NCBI RefSeq assembly: GCF_024703895.1
Contig: NZ_CP087968.1
Coordinates: 372,001 to 436,000 of the forward strand
DNA length: 64,000 nucleotides
Origin: Nocardioides sp. B-3
Lineage (GTDB): Bacteria; Actinomycetota; Actinomycetes; Propionibacteriales; Nocardioidaceae
Reading direction: 5' to 3'
The notes beneath the pieces were generated by a model. It had not been told where the DNA came from. It ran no database searches and was given only the letters and a program-made list of their open reading frames with translations. Of the stretch, positions 36,407-45,553 are shown in pieces; position 1 is the first letter of the stretch; every line of letters begins with the position of its first letter. A program made the position numbers and the translations under genes.

Positions 36407-38069
36407 CTAGAACCAGCTCGACGGACGGACGTCAGCGAACGGCCGGTCGTCGTCCGGCGCCCAACTCGTCCCCTGCGCCGACGCCGCGGCGCCGAGGCCG
36501 GTGGCGACCGCCGCGGTCGCGATGGCCGCGAAGAACCACGCCAGCGGCCGGGCACTGATCGGGTGCGCGAGACGTTGCACCGGTCCGCGCAGGCGTCGGC
36601 TCCCCGGCCCCCACCACATCGAGGCGCCGAGCGTGACCCCGATGGCCGCGAGGCTCGGCGCCATCGCGACGCCGCCGGCGAAGCAGAGCAACGCCGCGGC
36701 CGGGCCGAGCCCGAGGCTCCACAGCACGAGCACCAGCGTGCCCGGGATCGCCTTCACCACGTGCCGGGGCGCTGCGAGCAGCACCTGCACCCCGTCGTAC
36801 CACTTCGCGCCGCGCACCTGCCGTCGCGCGCCGGCGGAGCTGGCGGCCATCGAGCCGCTGCGAAGGATCCAGATGAGCAGGGTCAGGACCCCGATCGCGG
36901 CGTACGGCGCCAACGCCACGCCCGCCCCGACGACGCCGATCCCGGCGAGCACGAGGATGCCGCGGCGCAGCTTCTCGAGGGACCCGACCGGGGTGACTAC
37001 GGCAGGCGAGGCGTCGAGCTCGTCGATGCGTTCCGGTCGATCCGTCGGGCAGGACGCGGGTCGCCGTACGCTCCCGAACGGTCCAGCTCCTCGGCTCCCT
37101 TGGACCTGAGTCTCGAGAAGACTCAGGTCCAAGCGTGGGCGAGACGACCTCGGTCGGTTCGATCGTGCCGGCCATCGCGGCAACGGCCAGCGGCATCGTG
37201 AACGGGTCTTCCGGCGCTGCGTCCGGGGCGGTCGCCGCCGCGTGCGGCCCACGCGTGGCGAGCCAGTCGCGCAGCTCGTCGAGCGTCGGCCGGTTGCGCG
37301 GATCGGGCTCGAGCGTGTCCTCCACGGCCCGCCGGATCGTCGGGTCGAGGTCGGTGAGGTCGTGCTCCCCGCGGCGTACGCGATCCATGATCGCCATCGA
37401 CGGACCACGACCGAAGGGCGCGCGCCCGGTGCCGGCGAAGGCGACCGTCGCGCCCCGGGAGTGGACGTCGGAGGCGGTGGAGGCGTCCTCACCGAAGAGG
37501 ATCTCGGGGGCGAGGTAGCCGGGGGTGCCGAGCAGCCAACCGGTGTGGGTGAGCTTGGGGTCGTCGGCCACCCGGGCGAGACCGAAGTCGATCAGGATCG
37601 GGGTGCGGCCCTCCATCAGGATGTTGGACGGCTTGATGTCGCGGTGCAGGACACCGACGCCGTGGACCGCAGCCAGCGCCTCGGCCGGGCAGGTGGCGAA
37701 CCACACCGGGTCGGCGCCCTCGATCGCGCCCTCCTCGTGGACGTGGTCGTGCAGCGAGAGACCGGGGACGTAGCGCGTGGCGACGAACGGGATGTCGCCC
37801 CACGGGTCGGCGTCGAGGATCTCGGCGACCCGGCGCGACTTCACCCGGGCCGGGGACGACACCTCACGCGCCGGGCGCTGGCGCGCCTCGTCGTCACCGA
37901 CGATGTGCGGTCGCAGCACCTTGAGCGCCACGCGGTCGCCACCCGGTTTGCGGGCGAGGTGGACGACGCCCATGCCGCCCTCGCCGAGGCGCGTGAGCAG
38001 CTCGTAGTCGCCGACGAACATGCCCGGCGGTGCCCGGGCTGGAGCCTGCTCGGGACGGGAGGTGGTCAC
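36407..38069 (-). CDS. Eukaryotic-type serine/threonine protein kinase with C-terminal membrane segments (frame break near 37060)
   Basis: The N-terminal kinase domain is complete. It has GEGGMGVVHLARKPGGDRV with a Gly loop, VALKVLRPH with the ATP Lys, GVGVLHRDIKPSNILM as catalytic loop, LIDFGLARVADD as Mg loop and GTPGYLAPEI closing the activation segment. After a linker come hydrophobic helices (LRRGILVLAGIGVVGAGVAL, GTLVLVLWSLGLGPAAALLC), so it is membrane-attached with the kinase inside. No PASTA domains are seen, so it is not PknB-like. The linker contains a 33-base palindromic element (37100-37132) read in frame. The GTG at 38069 starts the protein. Substrates are unknown. Confidence 0.85.
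37100..37132. repeat. 33-base palindromic element inside the kinase gene
   Basis: TTGGACCTGAGTCT (37100-37113) is perfectly repeated in inverse at 37119-37132 around the 5-base loop CGAGA. A close relative with the same GGACCTGAGTCT core lies at 59692-59726. The element is in the kinase linker, between the catalytic domain and the membrane helices, and keeps the reading frame open. Confidence 0.85.
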
Positions 38070-38117
38070 GGACGGAGATTACCGGGGCCGACCCCGAGAA
38101 GATGTCATCACCGCAGG

Positions 38118-39999
38118 TCAGCCGAGGATGTCGGCCCTCAGGTCGTCCTCGGACACCTCGAAGTCGCCGTGCCGCGCGGACTCCTCGACGGGGTACATGC
38201 CGGCGATCGCGTCGACGAAGTTGGCCTCGATGGCCGAGCGCTTCACCTTCATCGACGGGGTCATCTCTCCGGACTCGACGCTGAGCTCGTGGTCGGCGAT
38301 CACGAACCGCTTGATCGTCTCCCAGCGGTTCAGGGTCTTGTTCAGCGACGTGACGTAGCCGTCGATCATCTTCACCGTCGCGGGCGCGTGCAGGATCTCG
38401 GTGTAGTCGCTCAGCCCGAGCTCGGCGTGCTCGGCCCAGCCCGTGATGCCCGCGGGGTCGAGGGTCAGGACGGCGACGCAGTAGGGCCGGTCGTTGCCGA
38501 TGACGACGGCGTCGGAGACATAGGGACAGGCCGCCTTGAGCCGACCTTCCAGATAGGTCGGCGCGACATGCTGCCGCCGGCGGTCTTGAAGAAGTCCTTC
38601 TTCCGGTCGGTGATCGTCAGTCGACCCTCGTGGTCGAGGCGGCCGATGTCACCCGTGCTGAGCCAGCCGTTGCGCAGCACGGACGCCGTCTCGGCCGGCA
38701 GGTTGTGGTAGCCGAGCATCACGCCGGGCCCGCGCAGCAGCACCTCGCCGTCGTCGGCCATCCGCACCTCGGTGCCCGGGAACACCTGCCCGACCGTGCC
38801 CAGCCGATTGCTCTCCGGCCGGTTGACGAAGCTGCCCGCCGCCGACTCGGTCAGGCCGTAGCCCTCGAGGATCGTGATGCCGGCCAGCCCGAAGAAGTCG
38901 CCGATGTCGGGGTTGAGCGCGGCGGCACCCGAGATGAAGAAGCGCAACCGCGTCCCGAACCGCTCGCGGATCTTGGCGAGGACGGCCTTGTCGAGGATGT
39001 CGTACCGCTTGCCGAGGAGGTAGAGCACCCGCCGCCCCTCGTCGAGGTAGGTGCGCCGGCGGCGGGCGACCGCGAAGGCCTGCTCGAAGACTCGGCGTCT
39101 GATGCCGCCCTCCCGGTCCTGCATGGCCACGATCCGCGAGTGCGCCTTCTCGAAGATCCGGGGAGCGGCCCCCATGAAGGTGGGCTGGATGACGGCAAGG
39201 TTGTCGATGATCCTGTCCACGTCGCCGTCGACGGCCGTCGGGAAGCCTGCAGGCCATCTGGGTGGAGAGCAGCACCTTGCCGAACGAGGTGGGACAGCGG
39301 CAGCCAGAGGTACTGCAGGTCGTCGGGGCCGAGGATGCCCTGCGCCGCGACGGCGGTGCCCTCGTAGGTCCGGGCGGCGTGCGTGTGGCGCACGCCCTTC
39401 GGCGTACCCGTCGTGCCGGAGGTGTACATGATGCTGGCGAGCATGTCGGAGCGCAGCTCCCCCATGCGGCGCGAGACCGCGGTCGGGTCCGACTCGAGCA
39501 CGTCATCACCGGACCGCAGCAGGTCCTCGAGGGTCATGACGCGACCGTCGGGGAAGTCGCCGTCGAAGAGCACGACCTTGCGGACGTCGAGGATCTGGCC
39601 GCGGATCGAGCGCAGCTTGGCGACCTGCTCGAGCGAGTCCACGAGCACCACGGTGGCACCGGAGTCGTTGAGGATGTGGGCGACCTCGTCGGGCTTCGTC
39701 GACGGGTAGACGGTGGTCGTCGCGCCGCCGGCGCACATGATCGCCCGGGTCGGCCGGGATCCACTCGAAGCGGGTCTCGGAGATGATCGCGACCCGGTCC
39801 TGCGCCTTGACCCCCCGGGCCGATGAGGCCGGCCGCGAGCGACTCGACGAGCTCGCGCGTCTCGCCCCGTGGACTCCTGCCACACGCCGTTCACGGCGTA
39901 GCTGAACGCCATGGTCGTGGGCGAGGTCAGTGACCTCGCCCAGAACATGTGCGCCATCGTCGTCGGCCGGTTGGCCAGCCGACGTGCCACCTCATCCAC
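38118..39999 (-). CDS. Long-chain fatty acid--CoA ligase, AMP-forming (about five frame breaks)
   Basis: This enzyme of about 620 residues activates fatty acids to acyl-CoA via an acyl-adenylate. The ATP loop is ASIMYTSGTTGTPKGVRHTH, the A5 motif is ILEGYGLTESAAG, and the hinge region is GWLSTGDIGRLDHEGRLTIT with the following DRKKD. The C-terminal piece RWETIKRFVIADHELSVESG leads to EDDLRADILG at the end. Breaks fall near 39870, 39815, 39755, 39270 and 38570, mostly in G/C runs. The GTG at 39999 is a best guess for the start; an ATG lies a few codons further in. The length suits the FadD15-like group. Confidence 0.85.
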
Positions 40000-40063
40000 G
40001 TCGCGCAACGTATCCCGCGGGTGGCGTGCCCGAGCCCCGAATCGGGCAATTGGGCCGGTCTGC

Positions 40064-41144
40064 TCAGACCACCCGGCGCATCCAGCCGAAGGTGTCGTCC
40101 GCACGCCCGAACTGGACGTCGACGAGCGCCGCCCGGATCCGCATCGTCAGGTCGGTCGACGTCGGCGCCGGGAGCTCGCCGCCCTTCCACTTCAGCGAGC
40201 CGACCGGGGTCACGACCGCGGCGGTCCCGCACGCGAAGATCTCGGTGATGGCCCCGCTGGTGATGCCGTCGCGCCACTCGTCGATGGAGAGCTTGCGCTC
40301 CTCCACCCGGTGGCCCAGCTTGCCGGCGAGCTCGATGATGGAGGCGCGGGTGATGCCCTCGAGGATCGTGCCTGTCTCGGGGGTGACGATCCGGCCGTCA
40401 TCGAAGACGTAGTACATGTTCATGCCGCCGAGCTCTTCGACGTACTTGCCCTCCCGGCCGTCGAGGAAGACGACCTGGTCGCAACCGTTGGCGGTGGCCT
40501 CCTGCTGGGCGACCAGCGAGCTGGCGTAGTTGCCGCCGGTCTTCGCCGCACCCATGCCGCCGCGACCGGCGCGGGTGTATTCCTCGCTCAGCCACAGCGT
40601 GACCGGCTTGATGCCGCCCTTGAAGTAGGCGCCGGCGGGCGACGCGATCACCATGAACGTCACGTGCTGGGCCGGGCGCACGCCGAGGAAGGCCTCGCTC
40701 GCGAACATGAACGGACGCAGGTAGAGGCTCTTCTCTCCCCCGTCTGTGTTCGTCGGCACCCAGCGCTCGTCGACCTTCACCAGCGCCTCGACGGCCGCGA
40801 TGAACTCGTCGACCGGCAGCTCGGGGAAGGCCAGTCGCTTCGAGGAGCGCGCCATCCGCTTCGCGTTCTCCTCCGGGCGGAACAGGTGCACGGACCCGTC
40901 GGCGTGCCGGTAGGCCTTCATCCCCTCGAACGTCTCCTGCGCGTAGTGCAGGACGGCGGTCGCGGGGTCGAGCGTGAGGGGTCCGTACGGCGTCACGCGG
41001 GCGTCGTACCAGCCGCGCTCAGGGCGTCCACTCCACCGTGACCATGTGATCGGTGAAGTTGGTGCCGAAGCCGGGGTTGGCGAGGATCTCGGCGAGCCGC
41101 GCGTCGTCGACCGGGTTGGGGTTGGCCGTGGTGCTGATGTCCAT
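40064..41144 (-). CDS. ilvE: Branched-chain amino acid aminotransferase (frame break near 41025)
   Basis: This PLP fold-type IV enzyme of about 360 residues performs the last transamination to Ile, Leu and Val. The N-terminus reads ANPGFGTNFTDHMVTVEWTP, then after the break RVTPYGPLTLDPATAVLHYA. The PLP Lys is in GAAKTGGNYASSLVAQQEA, and GAITEIFACGTAAVVTPVG is the class signature. The ATG at 41144 lies 18 bases after the leuB stop, so both are in one transcript reading leuB to ilvE. Putting these two together couples leucine synthesis to final amination. Confidence 0.92.
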
Positions 41145-41162
41145 GGAGGTCAGGCTATCCGG

Positions 41163-42232
41163 CTAGAGGCGGGCGGCAATCGCGTCGCCGACATCGGACG
41201 TGCGGCGAGCGGTGCCGGGCTGGCGATCGGCCGGGTCGGCGAGCACTGCCGCCTCGACGGCGGTCGACGCTTCGGCGTACCCGAGGTGGTCGAGGAGCAA
41301 CGAGGTCGAGAGGATCGCGGCGGTCGGGTCGGCCAACTGCTGGCCCGCGATGTCGGGAGCGGAGCCGTGCACGGGCTCGAACATCGAGGGCGCAGTGCGG
41401 TCGGGGTTGATGTTGCCGCTGGCAGCAGGGCCGATGCCGCCGGTGATGGCGGCGGCGAGGTCGGTGATGATGTCGCCGAAGAGGTTGTCGGTGACGATCA
41501 CGTCGAAGCGACGGGTTGACCGTCATGTGGATCATCGCGGCGTCGATGTGCATGTAGTCGGTCGTGACGTCAGGGGTGCTCGGCCGCGACGGCCTCGAAG
41601 AGGCGCCACCAGACCGAGCCGGCGTTGACCAGCACGTTGGTCTTGTGGACCGGGGTGAGGTGCTTGCGCGGGCGACGCTCGGCGCGGGCGAAGGCGTCGC
41701 GCACGACGCGCTCGACACCGAAGGCGGTGTTGACGGAGACCTCGGTGGCGACCTCGGCGGGCGTGCCGACGCGCAGCGCGCCACCGTTGCCGGTGTAGGG
41801 ACCCTCGGTGCCCTCACGCACGACCACGAAGTCGACCTCGCCGGGGTCGGCCAGCGGGGACGGCGTCCCGGGGAAGAGCCGGCTGGGGCGCAGGTTGACG
41901 TAGTGGTCGAGCTCGAAGCGGAGTTTGAGCAGCAGGCCGCGCTCGAGGATGCCGGGCGGCAGGTTGGGGTCGTTGGGCTTGCCGCCGACCGCGCCGAGCA
42001 GGATCGCGTCGTGCTGCCGGATCTCGGCGAGCACGGTCGCGGGGGAGGACGTCGCCGGTCGCGAGGTAGTTCTCCGCGCCGAGGGCGTAGTGGGTCTGCT
42101 CGAACTTGACCGGCACGTCGACCGCCTCGAGCACCTTGAGCGCCTCGGGGGTGACCTCTGGCCGATGCCGTCGCCGGGGATGACGGCGAGCTGGACGGTG
42201 CCGGAGGGGTGCGCGGTGGCCTCAGAAGTCAT
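41163..42232 (-). CDS. leuB: 3-isopropylmalate dehydrogenase (about four frame breaks)
   Basis: This NAD-dependent decarboxylating dehydrogenase of about 355 residues makes 2-oxoisocaproate. [13 protein letters not shown] is the N-terminal strand, [20 protein letters not shown] and [15 protein letters not shown] carry substrate Arg residues, and [20 protein letters not shown] the Mg-binding Asp residues. [20 protein letters not shown] is the NAD-binding loop. Frames change near 42165, 42045, 41570 and 41510. The ATG at 42232 follows the stop of a 45-residue protein gene by 9 bases. It is co-transcribed with ilvE. Confidence 0.92.
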
Positions 42233-42241
42233 GGGTGAAAT

Positions 42242-42379
42242 CTAGTTGTCGTCGGGGCGCTGGCCGCCGTTGTCTCGCAGGTCAAGCGACTCCTGCAGTG
42301 CGGCTTTGGTCGCCTCGATGCTGCGCGGGTTGTCGGGGTGGTGGCTGGCGGGGCCCCAGTCGGGGTACAGGTCGTACAT
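42242..42379 (-). CDS. 45-residue acidic protein directly upstream of leuB
   Basis: The frame from the ATG at 42379 encodes MYDLYPDWGPASHHPDNPRS and an acidic, Gln/Asp-rich tail ending GGQRPDDN. TGGAGAA lies 6-12 bases before the ATG, a good ribosome-binding site. The stop is only 9 bases from the leuB start, so the two are translationally close. It has no membrane segment and no runs of Leu codons, so it is not a typical attenuation leader. Function is unknown. The longer open frame upstream has no such support. Confidence 0.65.
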   Translation of the reverse strand: MYDLYPDWGPASHHPDNPRSIEATKAALQESLDLRDNGGQRPDDN

Positions 42380-42791
42380 GGCAGTTCTCCAGAGCGTTGA
42401 GTCGAGTGATGCCGTCAGGAAGAGGCGGAGTGTCCCTCGCGCCGCGGCGGAGATCACTCGACTCGAGCTCATGGATCACATGAGGGAGATGTGCCGAGGC
42501 CTGTGCGGATCGCGCGATGAGGAATCGGAGAGCAAGATCCGCCGCGGAGCGTGGGGCGCAGGGTGTGAACCACCACTGCAGTGACAGGGCCCCAAACCGA
42601 CGGTCGTCGCACGTCGAACACCGCGACGAGTGGGCCCTGTCTTCTCAGGCCTCGCCGCGGCGCTCAATAAGTACGAAAACGCTCCGCATGGTGAGGAGAC
42701 CGTACGCCGCCGTGCCGGTGTCGCGCAGCGACTTTGCCGCGTTGCTCACGATGCGAGACAGCCGTCTCGCCGTGACAGACTCGACAACCTC
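42380..42791. other. Divergent intergenic region with a long-range inverted repeat
   Basis: This 412-base gap separates the leuB-ilvE transcript from the O-methyltransferase gene and must hold both promoters. It has lower GC near 42660-42700. GACAGGGCCC at 42583-42592 is perfectly repeated in inverse at 42632-42641 (GGGCCCTGTC), enclosing 39 bases. Short open frames in it lack ribosome-binding sites. I find no small-RNA signature that I can name. Confidence 0.5.
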
Positions 42792-43358
42792 ATGAGTGCC
42801 CCTCCCGAACTTCCCCAGATCGTGTCCCGTGCCTTCGACGTCTCGCGCAAGGCGGGCTACGTCGGTTTCTGCCGCAACGAGACCGGTCGACTGCTCGCCG
42901 CGCTGGCCGCGACGCGCGGCGGCACGATGGCCGAGTTCGGCACGGGGTGCGGGGTCGGCACTGCCCGGCTGCGCAGCGGCGTACGCAACGGGGCCCGCAT
43001 CATCACCGCCGAGCTCAACCCCAAGCTGGCCACGGCCGCGGCCGAGATCTTCGAGGACGACGACCACGTCGAGGTGCTCGAGGCCGACTGGTCGACGCTG
43101 CACCAGCGCGGCCCCTACTCGCTGATCTTCCTCGACTCCGGGGACCCCGGCTCGGTGCGCGTCGACGCCGTCGTCGACCTGCTGGAGCCCGGCGGCATCG
43201 TGGTGCTCGACGACTTCACGCCCTGCGAGCTGTGGCCGCCGATCGCCTACGGCCGCGTCGACACGCTGCGCGAGGAGTGGCTCACCGACGAGCGGTTCAC
43301 CGCGGTCGAGGTGATGATCGCGCCCGACGCCTCGGCGATCATCGCCACGCGCCGCTGA
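42792..43358 (+). CDS. Class I SAM-dependent O-methyltransferase family protein
   Basis: This intact 188-residue methyltransferase has AEFGTGCGVGTARLRSG as motif I binding SAM, IITAELNPKLATAAAEIFED with the acidic residue for ribose, and YSLIFLDSGDPG plus GGIVVLDDFTP as the later core strands. The layout resembles bacterial catechol- or caffeoyl-type O-methyltransferases, but the usual metal-ligand Asp-Asn pair is not obvious, so the substrate is open. The ATG at 42792 begins the conserved part. Confidence 0.8.
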   Translation: MSAPPELPQIVSRAFDVSRKAGYVGFCRNETGRLLAALAATRGGTMAEFGTGCGVGTARLRSGVRNGARIITAELNPKLATAAAEIFEDDDHVEVLEADWSTLHQRGPYSLIFLDSGDPGSVRVDAVVDLLEPGGIVVLDDFTPCELWPPIAYGRVDTLREEWLTDERFTAVEVMIAPDASAIIATRR

Positions 43359-43372
43359 TCAGTCAGCGCTGA

Positions 43373-44047
43373 TCAGGCGGCGTCCAGCTCCACCGTGAGC
43401 TCCACCGTGAACCGGGGCAGCATCAGCTGGGTCAGCGGGCCGATCAGCACCGCGAACAGGACGGTGCCGATGCCGAGCACGCCGCCCATCGCCGGGCCGA
43501 GGAGCACCACCAGCACCTCGAGGCCGGTGCGCACGAGCCGCAGCGACAACCCGGTGCGACGGACGAGACCGGTCATCAGACCGTCGCGCGGACCGCGGCC
43601 GAACTGCGCGCCGATGTAGAGAGCGCCCGCGAACGCGCAGAGCGCGATGCCGCCGAGCGTCAGTCCGATGCGGGTGAACATCCCCTCGCCGGGCTCGAGC
43701 ACGGCCATGGTCGCGTCAGCCGACAGCCCCACGACGAAGGCGTTGGCGATGGTGCCGATGCCGGGCTTCTCCCGCAGCGGGATCCAGAAGATGAGCGCCA
43801 CGAAGCTGAACAGCACGACAGCCCGGCCGAGGGTGATCGGCACGTGCCGGATGAAGCCGGAGTGCAGCACGTCCCGGGGTGCGAGGCCGAGCGCTCCGCG
43901 GACCATCATGGCCAGCGAGGCGCCGTACAGGACGAGACCGATGACCAGCTGGGGCAGTCGGCGCGCGAGGCGACCGGCGCGGAGCTGCGCGATCGGGCCG
44001 AGGTCGGTGAGGGGTCGTGGGGTGCACACGCCGGCGGTGATGCTCAT
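43373..44047 (-). CDS. YczE/YitT-type integral membrane protein
   Basis: This intact 224-residue protein has about five or six membrane helices, for example LPQLVIGLVLYGASLAMMVR, LGRAVVLFSFVALIFWIPL and LEVLVVLLGPAMGGVLGIG. The loop FGRGPRDGLMTGLVRRTGLS, with its Gly-Pro-Arg-Asp, is the diagnostic repeat of the YczE family. Its transported compound is unknown. It diverges from a MocR regulator across 61 bases, and this pair is common in actinobacteria, so the membrane protein is the likely target. Confidence 0.8.
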   Translation of the reverse strand: MSITAGVCTPRPLTDLGPIAQLRAGRLARRLPQLVIGLVLYGASLAMMVRGALGLAPRDVLHSGFIRHVPITLGRAVVLFSFVALIFWIPLREKPGIGTIANAFVVGLSADATMAVLEPGEGMFTRIGLTLGGIALCAFAGALYIGAQFGRGPRDGLMTGLVRRTGLSLRLVRTGLEVLVVLLGPAMGGVLGIGTVLFAVLIGPLTQLMLPRFTVELTVELDAA

Positions 44048-44065
44048 GGATCGAGTCTGACGGAG

Positions 44066-44090
44066 ATTGGCCTTCTCTTCGATAGCCAAT
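44066..44090. promoter_or_regulatory. Inverted repeat in the MocR/YczE divergent promoter
   Basis: ATTGGC (44066-44071) and GCCAAT (44085-44090) form an inverted repeat with 13 bases between. A second, longer imperfect repeat, GGCCTTCTCTTC with GGAAGAGTGGCC, overlaps it. Both lie in the only 61 bases available for the divergent promoters, so they are candidate MocR binding sites. Confidence 0.45.
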
Positions 44091-44108
44091 CGTGGAAGAG
44101 TGGCCTGC

Positions 44109-45550
44109 ATGAGCCGTAACATCAGCGCGTCGCGAGTGGCCACCCTCGTCGGAAGACTGGCTGGCGAGGACCGACCGCTCTACCTCGAGCTGGCCGAGGG
44201 ACTGCGACTCCTCATCGGCGAGGGCCGCATCCCGGCCGCCACGCGACTGCCCAGCGAGCGCGAGCTGATGACCGCCCTCGGCGTCAGCCGCACGACGGTC
44301 ACTCGGGCCTATGCCGAGCTCCGCGATCGTGAGTACGCCGAGTCGCGGCGCGGCTCCGGCACCGTGACCCGACTGCCGCTGCGGGCGCAGTCGGTGACCG
44401 ACCGGGTCTTCGCCCCGTGGTCGGAGGACCCCGACGTCATCGACCTCAACTGCGCGGCGCCCAGCGCACCGGCCGGTGTCGCGGCTGCCTACGAGGCGGC
44501 CGTGGCCGAGCTGCCGCCCTACCTCTCCAGCCACGGCTACTACCCCACCGGGCTGACCCGCTTGCGGGAGGTGCTCGCCGAGACCTATGCCGAGCGCGGA
44601 CTGCCCACGACGCCCGAGCAGATCATGGTGACCAGCGGCGCGCTGGCCGGTGCCGCCGTCGTCGCGCAGGCCCTGACCGCACCCGGCGACCGGGTCGTCG
44701 TCGAGGATCCGGTCTATCCCAATGCCACCCGGGCGCTCGGCCACCGCAGCGCACGACTGGTGCCAGCGCCGGTGGATCCGGACGGGTGGGACCCGGCCGC
44801 GACGGCCGCCATCGTGCGGCAGGCAGCACCGCGGCTTGCCTACCTCATCCCCGACTTCCAGAACCCGACCGGACTGGTGATGAGCGACGCCCAGCGGGCC
44901 GAATATGCCGCCGCCCTGAAGCGCGCGCGGGTGATCCCGGTCGTCGACGAGGCGCACGAGGCGTTGGCCCCGGACGGGCAGACGATGCCGGCGCCCTTCG
45001 CCACCCACTCCCCCGGTGCCATCACCATCGGCAGCGCCAGCAAGCAGTTCTGGGGCGGCCTCCGGCTCGGCTGGCTCCGGGTGCCCGAGCCGATGATGCC
45101 GACACTGCTCCGGGCCCGGATGAGCCTCGACCTCGGGGCGCCGCTGCTCGAGCAGCTGGCGCTGGTTCACCTGATCGAGAACCGGCACCGGTGTGGGCCG
45201 CCAATCGCGAACGGCTGGGCGTCCAGCGCGACGCGCTCCTCGAGGCCCTCGGCACCGAGCTGCCCGACTGGTCCTACCACCGACCCACGGGCGGCCTGTC
45301 GGTCTGGTGCCGGCTCCCGCAACCCCGCGCGAGCGCCCCGGTGACTGAAGCCGAGCGGCTCGGGGTGATCGCCGCGGCCGGGCGCGTGTTCGCCGTCGAG
45401 GGCGGGCTGGAGCACTTCGTCCGGATCCCCCGGACCCGGCCGGCCGACGAGCTGGAGCTCGCCGTCACCCGCCTCGCGCAGGCCCGGGGGCAGTCGTCCA
45501 GAAATGGAGAAGCGGCCCGAGCAAGCTCGGACCGCCTCACTGTTGCTTGA
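44109..45550 (+). CDS. MocR family regulator: GntR-type HTH fused to class I aminotransferase domain (frame break near 45190)
   Basis: This fusion of about 480 residues begins with a GntR winged helix (RLPSERELMTALGVSRTTVT, residues 51-70). It continues with a fold-type I aminotransferase domain. MVTSGALAGAAVVAQALTA binds the PLP phosphate, AYLIPDFQNPTGLVMSD contains the Asn that holds the cofactor, and ITIGSASKQFWGGLRLGWLR the Schiff-base Lys. MocR proteins sense PLP adducts of amines or amino acids. The frame changes near 45190. The last 20 residues are atypical and run into a terminator, so the true end may be a little earlier. Confidence 0.85.
45512..45535. terminator. Hairpin between convergent mocR-like gene and serA
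   Basis: GCGGCCCGAG (45512-45521) pairs with CTCGGACCGC (45526-45535) with one mismatch around the loop CAAG. It lies where both transcripts end, so it may terminate in both directions, although T-tracts on either side are weak. Confidence 0.6.
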
Positions 45551-45553
45551 GCG

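Noticed and set aside
36432..37080. Continuation of the kinase frame as an Arg-rich domain
   Set aside because: The membrane helices of the true C-terminus are in another frame, so the Arg-rich reading is a shadow after a base error near 37060.
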